Positions 1 through 8,651 are shown, counted from the first letter of the stretch. The stretch: DNA of 28,938 nucleotides from UBA10427 sp003500135 (GCA_963966275.1 CAWZYQ010000037.1:1-28938), one strand, 5' to 3'. Translations and numbers: made by a program. The notes: a model not told the origin generated them from the sequence alone.

Positions 1-260
1 TTGTACGACAATTTAATCAAATACAATACAAATAGCTTCGTAATAATTTATTAGCACAACGGGTTATATTAGTAAATCTTTTATGGGCTATTTTAGATTT
101 AAAATATAGATATTGGTGATGAATATGTAAGTTTGTGTATAAAGTTCTTAATTCTTCGGTTTTTCTTACGCGTTTACCATATAAGGAGCAGAAGAGTTTT
201 AAATGATCTGAAAAACAGTTAATTGCAACTTTACTTTTTTAAGACTGAATATTTTTTTTA

Positions 261-3200
261 ATGAAGCATCCAATATTCGCCTTCGCCATATTATTGTCCT
301 GTATTTTGAATATAACGCCAAATTTATATTCAGCAGGAATAAGCAAAACTGCCGGTACCGCAATAATGGCGCCTATGGCAGCAACTATTGTTAATGGAAC
401 GCTGGATATTTCAAATAGATTTGTTGACGTAACTTTTGATGAAGGAGTTTGGTCAAATAGTATAACCACTACCCCTGTTATCCCCGGGGATTTTAATTTA
501 AATTTCGATGATAATGGCGGGGGCCTGACCAGCGTATCAATCAAAAGCGCCCGGCAGGCGGACAATACTGATGAGGCCTTGGCATCCCCTTTAACGGGTG
601 GGGAAACGGTCATCAGGCTTTTCTTTAATTTGAATGGCACTCCATCGGGAGTGGAAACAATTGAGGTGACCCCATCAACTGGTGTTACCATTTTTATTTC
701 CGGCGGAACACCAGTGCCTGTAACGGAAACAACCGGGGATTTGACCTTTAATGAAGCGCCAAAAATAACCAATACGGATACGCAATTTGAAGTTTGTAAC
801 AATAATAGTCCAGGCATTACCGTAATAGCTGACCTGGTTGGCACGAATTTCACCTGGACTGCCATGACGCCTACACCCGCTATAATTAGTGGCTTCACAA
901 ACAATGGCACGGGCGCTTCTATCGATGAAAACCTTATGAATTCGGGTACCGTTACCGGGGAAGTACGCTATAAAGTAACACCTGAAAATGGTGGTGTGCT
1001 GGGCAACCCGGTCACTTTTGTGGTAAAGGTTTTTCCTGTGCCAAATGTAACACCCGATCCTATCAACCAGGAAATTTGCAATAACGACGTAGCCCTGATC
1101 GATTTAGACGGTGATGTATTTAACACAACATACTCGTGGACTGTTTCTGCCGATCCGGAAATTAATAATGCAATTGACGGAGGAAGTGATTCGCGCATTC
1201 TACAGGTACTGGAAAATACGGGGCCTGCCACGGCCCAGGCCATCTATACCATTACCCCTTCTGCAAACGATTGTAGCGGTAGCCCCGTCGTTGCGAGCGT
1301 AGATGTGCTGCCAGCATTCTTTGCACGTGTTTTATCACAAAAGGATACCATATGTAACGAAACCCCTACCACAACATTTGACGTTGAGCTGGAGGGTACC
1401 GGGCCATGGAGTATCACTTATGTTGATGGCAATACTACCTTTAACGAAGTCGCCAACTCTTCCCCCTTCACGGTGACCGTTTTTCCCGGAAGCGCCAATA
1501 CCACCTATACCATTCAGTCCGTCATTGATCAGTCTACGGGTTGTATATTGTTATTAAATAGTTCGGAGCGCGAATTCACAGTATTTCGAATTAAAGAAAT
1601 TCTTGCCGAGCTGGTCACGGGTAATGAAATTGTATGTGAAAGCACACAAAACCTGGAAATAGAAATTGATTTTCAAGGTTTGGGGCCCTGGCAACTTCAG
1701 TATCTCGATAATGGTACTTCTGAGAGCTCTACTTTTACAAGTGCCAGTAGTGGAATCGAAGTGAGCCCTCAATTAGGTATCAATACATATGAATTATTGA
1801 GCGTAACGGACCTGCACCCAAGAGCTCTGGCGTGTGCCACATCTGTTAATGGCTCAATCGTTGTGGAAAAGATCCCATTCCCTACAGGCACACTGGCATT
1901 TAACGATGGTGAAAGTACCAAAGATGTGTGCCTCAATGAAGAAATTTCACTTTCAGTTGAACTTACCGGGCAAGGCCCCTGGCGCATCACCTACTCAGAT
2001 GGTGTTGAAAATATAACGGTTGATAATATTACAAGTTCCCCATACAATTTTACTTATAATGTTGAGCGGTCGGGAACAATTGTACTCTCCCTTCTTTCTG
2101 TAAACACCAGCAACCCAACATGCCCCGGTACTGTTTCAGGTATTGCCACGGCTGTGGTGAAACCGGTACCTACCGGCATCGGTTCAGTAAGCGGTGACCC
2201 TGAAGTTTGTGCGAATGAAGATGATGTTACTTACACAGTTTCTAACATTATTGGGGCCGATGAATATACCTGGAGTTTGCCAACCGGCGTACAACCAATA
2301 GATGGTAACCTAACTACCAGTACCACCTCTATTAACCTGAACTTTACAAATGGCGCCGAAAGCGGAGAAATCCGGGTAGTCGGCTCAAACCAATGTGGTT
2401 CCGGTCCGGCAACTACTCCTTTCAATGTAGAAGTGCTTAACGTACCCGTATTGGAAGATCCGATTAATGGTTCTGAACTTGTTTGTGCCGGTGAAAGCGC
2501 TGTGGCCTACAGCATACCCGATCAGGGAGAAGGGGTCTCATATATCTGGACATTACCAAACGGCGCCAACAGCGGAGGTTTTTCGGGTGAAATAATCACA
2601 AATAAAAATGAAATACTGGTCAATTATACCATTAACGCTTCCAACAGTGCGATTAAAGTTTCAGCCTCAAATGAGTGCATTGACCGCTCGGACCCGGTTA
2701 GTAAAGATATTACGGTAAAACAAATACCTCCTAAACCCAATAGCATATCGGGTCCTGATGAATTGTGTGCTGAAAGTGGCGGCATAGAGTTCACCTCAGA
2801 TAACATTCCTGACGTAGATGGCTATGCCTGGCAACTGCCACAATCCTTTACGCCCGAAAATGCACAATTCGATAGCGAGTCGGGGCTTTACCTCACCACT
2901 GGCCCCACCATCAGGGTACGCTCAGGCGCTACCTCTGGTTTATTGAACGTCAAAGCGGCCGGTGTAAATGAATGTGGGATTGGGGATTTATCACTAGCCT
3001 ATAATATTGACGTGAATAGTGTGCCGCAATTTTTCATTGATATTGACCCCTCAAAAAACGAGGCATTTACCGGAGAGGTTATTTATTTTAATGCAGTGGT
3101 AAGCAATAATAATCAGGAGGAAATTTCGGAATGGAACTGGCAATTCGGAGATGGAAATTCAGGAAATGGTGTTTCAACACAGCATATTTATGGTCGTGGT

Positions 3201-3551
3201 GGTACATTTTTAGTTGAGTTAGAAGGCACCAATGTTATTGGCTGTACCGGAAGCAGTTCTATTGAAATACTCATTACGGAAGATTTTCCCATCAGGATCA
3301 TGAATATTATCACCCCTAATGGGGATAATCGAAATGATGGGTTATTTATTGAAGGTGTTGAGACTTTCCCTTTAAATGAAGTAAGGTTAATTAGCAGAAT
3401 TGGTGTTGAAGTGTTTTATGCCGAAGATTTTGTGAACAACAACTGGAATGACTACAATGTAAACCTCGAACCTGGCACTTACCTCTGTTTATTTAAAATA
3501 AAAGGGGTTGATAAAACTATTTCACAAACCATTACCGTGATTAAAAACTGA
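261..3551 (+). CDS. Large secreted protein with PKD/Ig-like repeats and T9SS type B C-terminal sorting domain
   Basis: This 1096-aa protein is predicted to be exported by Sec and then passed across the outer membrane by the type IX secretion system. It opens with a signal peptide (MKHPIFAFAILLSCILNITP, likely cut near residue 25). It continues as many Thr/Ser/Asn-rich, beta-strand-type modules of about 80-100 residues, each with a pair of Cys residues and recurring C-N/C-A-E-like and G-P-W motifs, in the style of Ig-like/PKD repeats. A clear PKD module with WNWQFGDGNS lies at about residues 950-1007. The last ~89 residues form a gliding-motility-associated type B sorting domain: IITPNGDNRNDG near 1016-1027 and EPGTYLCLFKIKG near the end. 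The NRWG signature usual in this domain is weakened here to SRIGVEVF. An SprF-like gene follows 19 bases later, the usual partner arrangement. The ligand or function of the repeats (adhesin or surface filament) cannot be told. Confidence 0.88.
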   Translation: MKHPIFAFAILLSCILNITPNLYSAGISKTAGTAIMAPMAATIVNGTLDISNRFVDVTFDEGVWSNSITTTPVIPGDFNLNFDDNGGGLTSVSIKSARQADNTDEALASPLTGGETVIRLFFNLNGTPSGVETIEVTPSTGVTIFISGGTPVPVTETTGDLTFNEAPKITNTDTQFEVCNNNSPGITVIADLVGTNFTWTAMTPTPAIISGFTNNGTGASIDENLMNSGTVTGEVRYKVTPENGGVLGNPVTFVVKVFPVPNVTPDPINQEICNNDVALIDLDGDVFNTTYSWTVSADPEINNAIDGGSDSRILQVLENTGPATAQAIYTITPSANDCSGSPVVASVDVLPAFFARVLSQKDTICNETPTTTFDVELEGTGPWSITYVDGNTTFNEVANSSPFTVTVFPGSANTTYTIQSVIDQSTGCILLLNSSEREFTVFRIKEILAELVTGNEIVCESTQNLEIEIDFQGLGPWQLQYLDNGTSESSTFTSASSGIEVSPQLGINTYELLSVTDLHPRALACATSVNGSIVVEKIPFPTGTLAFNDGESTKDVCLNEEISLSVELTGQGPWRITYSDGVENITVDNITSSPYNFTYNVERSGTIVLSLLSVNTSNPTCPGTVSGIATAVVKPVPTGIGSVSGDPEVCANEDDVTYTVSNIIGADEYTWSLPTGVQPIDGNLTTSTTSINLNFTNGAESGEIRVVGSNQCGSGPATTPFNVEVLNVPVLEDPINGSELVCAGESAVAYSIPDQGEGVSYIWTLPNGANSGGFSGEIITNKNEILVNYTINASNSAIKVSASNECIDRSDPVSKDITVKQIPPKPNSISGPDELCAESGGIEFTSDNIPDVDGYAWQLPQSFTPENAQFDSESGLYLTTGPTIRVRSGATSGLLNVKAAGVNECGIGDLSLAYNIDVNSVPQFFIDIDPSKNEAFTGEVIYFNAVVSNNNQEEISEWNWQFGDGNSGNGVSTQHIYGRGGTFLVELEGTNVIGCTGSSSIEILITEDFPIRIMNIITPNGDNRNDGLFIEGVETFPLNEVRLISRIGVEVFYAEDFVNNNWNDYNVNLEPGTYLCLFKIKGVDKTISQTITVIKN

Positions 3552-3570
3552 TATCTGATTCTATTTCAAC

Positions 3571-4686
3571 ATGAAACATACTCTACATTTTTTTTATATC
3601 ATTATCCTCACATTTTTACAACTGAGTATTGTACATTCCACAAGGGGTCAGGACGTTCCGGTATTCAATCCCTATTATAGCAATTCCTTTTATCAAAACC
3701 CGGCTTTATCAGGTTATAATTACATGACCCTTTCAGCTCTGTACCGTGGACAGTTCAATGGGGCCGAGGGCAGCCCAACAATCAATCAGCTCGCATTTAC
3801 GTCTCCCATTATTCAGGGAACAGGTGGTGCCTCAATGCAGATAATCAATGATAATGCTAATGTATTTCAATCGCTTTATCTCATGCCTTCAATGGCATAC
3901 CGGCTTGTCTTTTCCGAATTCAGTGACCTATCGGTCGGACTGGGCGCGGAAATTGTGAATTCACGCCTGGATATGGCAAAAGTAAATGTGCAGGACAAAG
4001 ATGATGATATTATTAACCGATACGGGGCCGATCCAACATGGAATTATGATTTCACCTTTGGACTACACTACAAACACAAATACTTTAAGCTCGGTGCGGT
4101 GGCCCACAGGTTGCGTGGCATACTGGATAGTGAAAGGGAAAACAAGCTGCTCAGTGAACAGGTAAGTGCATATTTTATGCCTTCAATACCGTTAAACGGA
4201 TTCCGTGATATGTTGGAAATCCTGGTGTTTTATCGATCCTTGCCTGGATTTGAAGATTACAGGCTTGATGTCGGGGCTTATTACACCTTTAGTGAATTGG
4301 CAACCTTTGGCGCATCATACGGATTGAATGGGGAAATCAATGTGCTGGCCGGGGTCAACTACAGAGGATTCTTTTTAAATTATAACCATGGTGTTGGCGT
4401 TCAAAGCAACCTTCAGAATACTGGTTTTATCAGCGAAATAACATTGGGATATCACCTATTCAGCGGAGGATACAGGTCACAGTTTTCCAGCGCACTTGAA
4501 CAAACACGTGATGCAAGACGCATACGCAGGCTGGATATCTACAACAGTAATAACGTAGGACGATCTTCTCCTGAAAAATTTGGACGTAAATGGCGCTCTA
4601 AAAAGCAAAATTCTTCAAATCCCAACTCCAGATTCAATAAATCGAAAAAGAATTATCGCAAGAAGAAAAAAAGAAAGAAGAATTAA
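3571..4686 (+). CDS. PorP/SprF family type IX secretion membrane protein
   Basis: This 371-aa protein has an N-terminal signal sequence (hydrophobic FFYIIILTFLQLSIVHS, then RGQD). The early motif FNPYYSNSFYQNPALSGYN is the hallmark of PorP/SprF proteins, where a YxxNP...NPAxxG pattern is typical. The remainder alternates aromatic/Gly strands, as in a beta barrel. Family members sit in the outer membrane and are needed for secretion or attachment of a partner carrying a type B sorting domain. The large protein immediately upstream is the obvious client and the two genes are probably co-transcribed. The C-terminus is unusual: about 40 residues from about 331 onward are dominated by Lys, Arg, Ser and Asn, ending in KKKKRKKN. 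A terminator-like hairpin follows 8 bases after the stop codon. Family assignment is confident; client specificity is inferred from position. Confidence 0.88.
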   Translation: MKHTLHFFYIIILTFLQLSIVHSTRGQDVPVFNPYYSNSFYQNPALSGYNYMTLSALYRGQFNGAEGSPTINQLAFTSPIIQGTGGASMQIINDNANVFQSLYLMPSMAYRLVFSEFSDLSVGLGAEIVNSRLDMAKVNVQDKDDDIINRYGADPTWNYDFTFGLHYKHKYFKLGAVAHRLRGILDSERENKLLSEQVSAYFMPSIPLNGFRDMLEILVFYRSLPGFEDYRLDVGAYYTFSELATFGASYGLNGEINVLAGVNYRGFFLNYNHGVGVQSNLQNTGFISEITLGYHLFSGGYRSQFSSALEQTRDARRIRRLDIYNSNNVGRSSPEKFGRKWRSKKQNSSNPNSRFNKSKKNYRKKKKRKKN

Positions 4687-4693
4687 ATTATTC

Positions 4694-4720
4694 AAGCTGC
4701 CTGAAAAGACAGCTTTTTTT
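4694..4720 (+). terminator. Rho-independent terminator after the SprF-like gene
   Basis: AAGCTGCCT (4694-4702) pairs with AGACAGCTT (4707-4715) around a GAAA loop with one mismatch, and seven consecutive T residues end the element (4714-4720). Confidence 0.75.
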
Positions 4721-4952
4721 ATGAATTTATGAATTTAGCGACTGTAATCATGTAATCGTTCAAAATATGGTTTTCAAATCCCTCAATTCCAAATAATTTG
4801 TTACTTTTGAACGGGGCTTGTAATACTATAAACTTAAACCTGATGTGATTGCCTGTAATACATTTACTTTCAGTCAATCACTACCATTATTCATGATGTA
4901 TCATGATAAAAAGGGTTAAGACGGTGAATTAAACAATTAAAGCTAATTTACT

Positions 4953-5234
4953 ATGGCAATAGGAATGAGTGTGCCCCGGAATTCGATCGAAGAGGGCCCT
5001 TGTGAAAAAAACCAACTACTGCTACAGGTAGCATTGATAAGCCCCCTGATCATCGGTTGTATTAATGTTTTTAATTCCTCGCTTTTACAGGATCTTACTT
5101 TAGTAAGCTGTTTTTTGGCATTTGTATCTATAATGACTGCCCGATTCTGCTTTGAATTCATTTACCGTCAAGGAACTATGGATATAGTTCCTATATTTGT
5201 TTACAAGAGCATTTTTAATCGATCTAAATCATAA
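4953..5234 (+). CDS. Doubtful small hypothetical protein (possible membrane protein)
   Basis: This is a 93-codon frame beginning with ATG. The translation has two hydrophobic stretches (LLLQVALISPLIIGCI and LTLVSCFLAFVSIMT) and resembles no family I recognise. Arguments against a gene: its 3' end contains a perfect 9-bp inverted repeat and a promoter-like TATATTTG, there is no ribosome-binding site, and an opposing frame of similar length exists on the other strand. It is listed only because the gap is long and the frame is open. A leader region with no protein is at least as likely. Confidence 0.2.
   Translation: MAIGMSVPRNSIEEGPCEKNQLLLQVALISPLIIGCINVFNSSLLQDLTLVSCFLAFVSIMTARFCFEFIYRQGTMDIVPIFVYKSIFNRSKS
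5171..5199 (+). promoter_or_regulatory. Inverted repeat next to a Bacteroidetes-type -7 element upstream of the sugar symporter
   Basis: AGGAACTAT (5171-5179), a GGAT spacer, then ATAGTTCCT (5184-5192) form a perfect 9-bp inverted repeat. Its last T begins TATATTTG (5192-5199), which matches the Bacteroidetes -7 consensus TAnnTTTG. No TTG-type -33 box is present at the usual 19-base spacing, because the repeat occupies that position. An activator- or repressor-controlled promoter for the symporter start at 5254 is therefore plausible. Confidence 0.45.
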
Positions 5235-5253
5235 ATTAAACTTAATTCACCAG

Positions 5254-6636
5254 ATGGAACAGAGAAATAGTAATTACGGACTCGGCATGGGGGTATTCGG
5301 TGCCGTCTTTTTTATCTTCGGATTCGCCACTACTTTTATTGTTACGATGACAGCGCCGGTAAAGGCAATTTTTGGCTTGCCTGAATGGGGCGCCCAATTG
5401 TTATCCTCTGCATTTTTTATCACTTACCCAATCTTATCAATCCCTTCCGGAAAGTTAGTCGCAAAAATTGGCTATAAATGGACTGTGATTTTAGGTCTTC
5501 TTCTCATGGGAATTGGAAGTTTAATATTTTGGCCGGCCGCCAAAGTCCCTTCATTCCCAATGTTTCTGGTGGCTACTTTTATTCTGGCCGCCGGGGTTGT
5601 TTTCTTACAAGTAGCGGCTAACCCTTATGTAACAGCCCTTGGGCCTGAAAGTTCCGCCTCAAGTAGACTTAACCTCACACAGGCTTTAAACTCAATAGCA
5701 ACAATGATTGCACCATGGATAATTTCAGTAGCAATTTTTAGAGGCCTGAGTGAATCATTGATGACTGCGAAAGAATATGGTTTTGCAGCTGCTGAAAGAG
5801 TGCCATTACCTTTTATAATTATGGCAGTAGTTGTGATAGCTGTAGCAGTAATTCTATTCACCATTAAACTACCTGTATTAGTTACTGAGAAAAAAGAAGG
5901 TGTTAAAAAGAGTGTTTGGTCATATCCTCACGTTATTTTAGGCGCTTTAGCAATATTTACATACGTTGGAGCTGAGGTAGGAAATGCCGGACTCATTGTC
6001 AACTATCTTAAAAATTCAGGCGGCATTGACCCCGAAGTAGCTTCTACTTATGCCGCGATATATTGGGGAGGCGCCATGATCGGTCGTTTTTTCGGTGCGA
6101 TTATGTTTTCTGATATGAAAAGTAAGTCCAAGAAATATGGAATGGTAGGACTTGTTCTTGTATTAGCACTTATTTCAGGTGCTTTTGTAACTGCCAAGGG
6201 CTACACAATTGATACATGGAATTTCAACGCTGGTGTTACATTTATGGTTATTGCATTGGTAAACTTCATTATCATGCAAATTGGATCAGGAAAAGCAGCA
6301 CGTACACTAGGCGTATTTGCAATTGTTGCAGCCTCACTCGCACTTATCACAACATTTACAACTGGTCAGGTTGCATTATGGACCATTATATCAATTGGTC
6401 TATTCAATTCAATTATGTTCCCTAATATTTTCTCATTAGCCGTAAGGGACCTCGATGGAGAAGAAATGGCATCTGCATCAGGAATAATTAATTCATTAGT
6501 TGTTGGTGGCGCTGTTATTCCTCCTTTGATGGGCGGGATTGCAGATACCGCAGGTTATACTTGGGCATTTTTGGTTCCTGCGGCCTGTTATCTGTACATA
6601 TTCTTTTACGCCGTAAAAGGAAGTCAAATAAGATAA
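5254..6636 (+). CDS. MFS sugar:proton symporter (FucP/GluP/NagP-like)
   Basis: This is a 460-aa polytopic inner-membrane protein with about 12 hydrophobic segments, of the major facilitator superfamily branch that includes fucose (FucP) and glucose/galactose (GluP) symporters. Supporting motifs are GAVFFIFGFATTF in the first helix, PSGKLVAKIGYKW (the family's D/S-G-x-x-x-x-R/K-x-G loop) and the helix QVAANPYVTALGPE with SSRLNLTQALNS, the strongest signature of this sugar branch. The ATG at 5254 (MEQRNSNYGL) was chosen; the frame extends upstream to a TTG at 5197, but that adds a hydrophilic leader across the promoter-like element. A ROK sugar kinase follows 103 bases later. The pair suggests import of a neutral sugar followed by phosphorylation; which sugar cannot be told from sequence alone. 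Confidence 0.88.
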   Translation: MEQRNSNYGLGMGVFGAVFFIFGFATTFIVTMTAPVKAIFGLPEWGAQLLSSAFFITYPILSIPSGKLVAKIGYKWTVILGLLLMGIGSLIFWPAAKVPSFPMFLVATFILAAGVVFLQVAANPYVTALGPESSASSRLNLTQALNSIATMIAPWIISVAIFRGLSESLMTAKEYGFAAAERVPLPFIIMAVVVIAVAVILFTIKLPVLVTEKKEGVKKSVWSYPHVILGALAIFTYVGAEVGNAGLIVNYLKNSGGIDPEVASTYAAIYWGGAMIGRFFGAIMFSDMKSKSKKYGMVGLVLVLALISGAFVTAKGYTIDTWNFNAGVTFMVIALVNFIIMQIGSGKAARTLGVFAIVAASLALITTFTTGQVALWTIISIGLFNSIMFPNIFSLAVRDLDGEEMASASGIINSLVVGGAVIPPLMGGIADTAGYTWAFLVPAACYLYIFFYAVKGSQIR

Positions 6637-6643
6637 ATATAAC

Positions 6644-6671
6644 GAACCGGCAATGTTTGCCGGTTCATTTT
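6644..6671 (+). terminator. Terminator after the sugar symporter
   Basis: GAACCGGCAA (6644-6653) and TTGCCGGTTC (6657-6666) form a perfect 10-bp stem with a TGT loop, followed by ATTTT. It separates the symporter transcript from the ROK kinase, or acts as an attenuator between them. Confidence 0.8.
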
Positions 6672-6739
6672 ATTTATATTTAATTTTTATGTATTGATTA
6701 AATACTTGACAAATCTCAAAACCGACAAATTCTAAAAAA

Positions 6740-7699
6740 ATGAAAGAAATAGCAGTAGGAGTAGATATTGGAGGAACTTATACAAAGTACGGATTCGTAG
6801 ATAAAGAAGGAGTAGTACTGGCCGCCGGTTCCATTGAAACCACTGGTCATGAAGATGTGGAAGCATACCAGGTAGCGCTTAAAGATGCAATAGAAGCAAA
6901 GAAAAACAGTTTAAGTGAAAATGTTGAAATAGTAGGTGTAGGCATAGGCGCCCCAAATGGCAACTACTACTCCGGAACGATCGAACAAGCGCCAAATTTG
7001 AGTTGGAAGGGTGTGGTCCCGTTTATCGAATTGTTTAAAAAACACTACGATGTACCCATGGCGCTAACAAATGATGCCAATTCAGCCGCCATAGGGGAAA
7101 TGCTTTTTGGAGGTGCGAAAGGAATGAAAAATTTTATTGTCATTACACTCGGCACCGGACTGGGCAGTGGAATTGTAGTCAATGGAGAATTGGTTTACGG
7201 TCATGACGGCTTTGCGGGTGAGTTAGGGCACGTTACCATCGTGAGAGGAGGGCGACAAATCCCGACGGGCAGAAGAGGATCGCTTGAGGGCTATGTGTCA
7301 GCCCCTGGCATATGCCGTACCGTTTTCGAATTGATGGCAGAAATGATAGTGGATAGTGAATTTAGAAATATCCCCTATAACAAATTGACCGCGAAGATGG
7401 TTTATGAAGGGGCGCTTAAAGGAGACCCTATTGCCGTGGAAGCCTTTGAGCGTACCGGAAAATATTTGGGCGAAGCATTATCAGATACCGTTATGCATCT
7501 GAGCCCTGAAGCTATTTTTGTGTTTGGAGGCCTGGCAAGCGCGGGTGAGTTCATTCTCAATCCAACCAAAAAGCATATGGAAGATAACTTACTGCCGATT
7601 TTTAAAAACAAGGTAAAAATTTTACCTTCGGGACTTACTGAAACGAATGCTGCCGTTTTAGGAGGCAGCGCTTTGGTATGGCAGGAAATTGGTCGGTAA
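6740..7699 (+). CDS. ROK family sugar kinase lacking the zinc-binding cysteines
   Basis: This 319-aa cytoplasmic kinase is predicted to phosphorylate a hexose with ATP. It has the phosphate-binding loop DIGGTYTKYG (residues 9-18), the catalytic Asp in NDANSAAIGE (D112), the second phosphate motif TLGTGLGSGIV (136-146), and the substrate-binding E161-L-G-H164. Family members normally follow this His with a C-x-C-G-x-x-G-C zinc motif. Here the stretch reads GRQIPTGRRGSLE, with Ile174, Thr176 and Ser181 where the three Cys are expected, while the His is kept. The protein therefore probably folds without zinc, and its specificity may differ from classical glucokinases. The preceding sugar symporter suggests a shared pathway. 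Assignment to the ROK family is firm; the substrate (glucose, fructose, an aminosugar or other) is open. Confidence 0.88.
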   Translation: MKEIAVGVDIGGTYTKYGFVDKEGVVLAAGSIETTGHEDVEAYQVALKDAIEAKKNSLSENVEIVGVGIGAPNGNYYSGTIEQAPNLSWKGVVPFIELFKKHYDVPMALTNDANSAAIGEMLFGGAKGMKNFIVITLGTGLGSGIVVNGELVYGHDGFAGELGHVTIVRGGRQIPTGRRGSLEGYVSAPGICRTVFELMAEMIVDSEFRNIPYNKLTAKMVYEGALKGDPIAVEAFERTGKYLGEALSDTVMHLSPEAIFVFGGLASAGEFILNPTKKHMEDNLLPIFKNKVKILPSGLTETNAAVLGGSALVWQEIGR

Positions 7700-7702
7700 C
7701 CT

Positions 7703-7718
7703 GGTGATGATCATCACC
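7703..7718. promoter_or_regulatory. 16-bp perfect palindrome between ROK kinase and prohibitin gene
   Basis: GGTGATGATCATCACC is a perfect palindrome that begins 3 bases after the kinase stop codon and ends 34 bases before the prohibitin start. It is followed by CTAAATTTTTAATT, so it could be a weak terminator. Its symmetry without a loop also suits a dimeric repressor site. Confidence 0.5.
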
Positions 7719-7752
7719 CTAAATTTTTAATTAACCCATAAATCTACTGGAA

Positions 7753-8577
7753 ATGGATAACAAAAAACTCGTACCTTTTATTGTCATTTTAATTATCGCA
7801 ATATTATCAATCATTTATTTATCTTCCAGTATCTTTTTAACCATCGATGCAGGTGAGCGAGGGGTGCTATTCAGAAAGTTCGGTGGTGGTTTGGATAAGG
7901 ACCGCATTTATACTCAGGGCTTCGTGGTAAAAGCGCCCTGGAACACCATGCATGTTTACAATGTAAGGGAGCAAAAAGTTGAAGAAAAAATGGATGTACT
8001 CGATAAAAACGGGTTGTCCATTAGCGTGGATGTTTCAGTGAGGTTCAATCCGATTTACGATCGAATAGGATACTTACATGAAAACTTTGGGACTGATTAC
8101 ATTAGCACATTGGTTATACCAGAGGTGCGTTCAACCGTTCGACGGGTAATGGGTAGATTTACAGCAGAAGAAATATATTCCACCAAAAGGGCCGAAGTAG
8201 AAGACGCCATTATTTCTGAAACAGGTGACATCCTGAAACAGAAAAGTAATAACATCGACATGAAGGCTTTATTGATCAGGTCGATCAATCTTCCGGAGCA
8301 GATAAAAAACGCTATTGAATTGAAACTCCAGCAGGAACAGGAAGCTTTGGCTTATCAGTTCAGACTGGATAAAGAAAAAAGTGAGGCGGAAAGAAAGCGT
8401 ATTGCAGCAGAAGGTGAAGCCAGAGCCAATAAGATCATTAACAGCAGTCTTACAAAAGAACTGTTAAGAATGAGGGGAATTGAGGCAACCACCAAATTGT
8501 CAGAGTCGCAAAACACAAAAATTGTGATAATTGGAAACAATGAGGATGGTTTGCCAATTATATTAGGCGATAACTAA
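7753..8577 (+). CDS. Prohibitin-like SPFH/Band 7 domain membrane protein
   Basis: This 274-aa protein has one N-terminal membrane anchor (FIVILIIAILSIIYLSSSIF, residues 9-28) and a Band 7/SPFH domain starting at TIDAGERGVLFRKFGG and running to about residue 190. That domain includes VREQKVEEKMDVLDKNGLSI, VSVRFNPIYD and VIPEVRSTVRRVMGRFTAEEIYS. A charged coiled coil, QQEQEALAYQFRLDKEKSEA onward, covers about residues 195-235. This order matches the bacterial prohibitin branch. Prohibitins form large ring assemblies on the membrane surface and affect membrane protein turnover, often together with FtsH-type proteases; no protease is adjacent here. The gene is bounded by a palindrome upstream and a terminator downstream and so is probably transcribed alone. 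Family call is strong, precise role unknown. Confidence 0.9.
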   Translation: MDNKKLVPFIVILIIAILSIIYLSSSIFLTIDAGERGVLFRKFGGGLDKDRIYTQGFVVKAPWNTMHVYNVREQKVEEKMDVLDKNGLSISVDVSVRFNPIYDRIGYLHENFGTDYISTLVIPEVRSTVRRVMGRFTAEEIYSTKRAEVEDAIISETGDILKQKSNNIDMKALLIRSINLPEQIKNAIELKLQQEQEALAYQFRLDKEKSEAERKRIAAEGEARANKIINSSLTKELLRMRGIEATTKLSESQNTKIVIIGNNEDGLPIILGDN

Positions 8578-8583
8578 TACAAC

Positions 8584-8617
8584 GGAAATACTTTACTGGT
8601 GGAAGTATTTTCTTTTT
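8584..8617 (+). terminator. Terminator after the prohibitin gene
   Basis: GGAAATACTT (8584-8593) pairs with AAGTATTTTC (8603-8612), with one G-T pair, around a 9-base loop. TTTTT follows. The stem is AT-rich, hence moderate confidence. Confidence 0.6.
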
Positions 8618-8651
8618 GTACTAATAGTTTAAAATTTAACTAAGGGTTAAG

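Larger units (their letters stand above)
4721..5253. other. Long intergenic leader upstream of the sugar symporter
   Basis: No confident gene lies here. The region holds a TACTTTTG element (4802-4809) without a convincing partner -33 box, a TCATGAT-GT-ATCATGA inverted repeat (4891-4906), a weak 93-codon open frame (4953-5234), and a perfect 9-4-9 inverted repeat that abuts a TATATTTG element (5171-5199). It is most simply read as a regulated promoter and leader region for the symporter. Confidence 0.5.

Noticed and set aside
1..260. Possible gene end or RNA at the left edge
   Set aside because: No reading frame, cloverleaf or terminator hairpin could be supported; it looks like plain AT-rich intergenic sequence.
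840..860. TTGGCACG sequence like a sigma-54 -24 box
   Set aside because: Lies inside the coding sequence of the large secreted protein with no -12 GC and no downstream start.
239..910. 223-codon open frame antisense to the large secreted protein
   Set aside because: It mirrors a clear coding sequence with signal peptide and sorting domain. The translation is a Val/Pro/Ser-rich mirror of the Thr/Asn-rich repeats, with no recognisable family.
5197..5253. N-terminal extension of the sugar symporter from TTG 5197
   Set aside because: Starts inside a promoter-like TATATTTG and adds a hydrophilic leader not seen in the family; ATG 5254 fits better.
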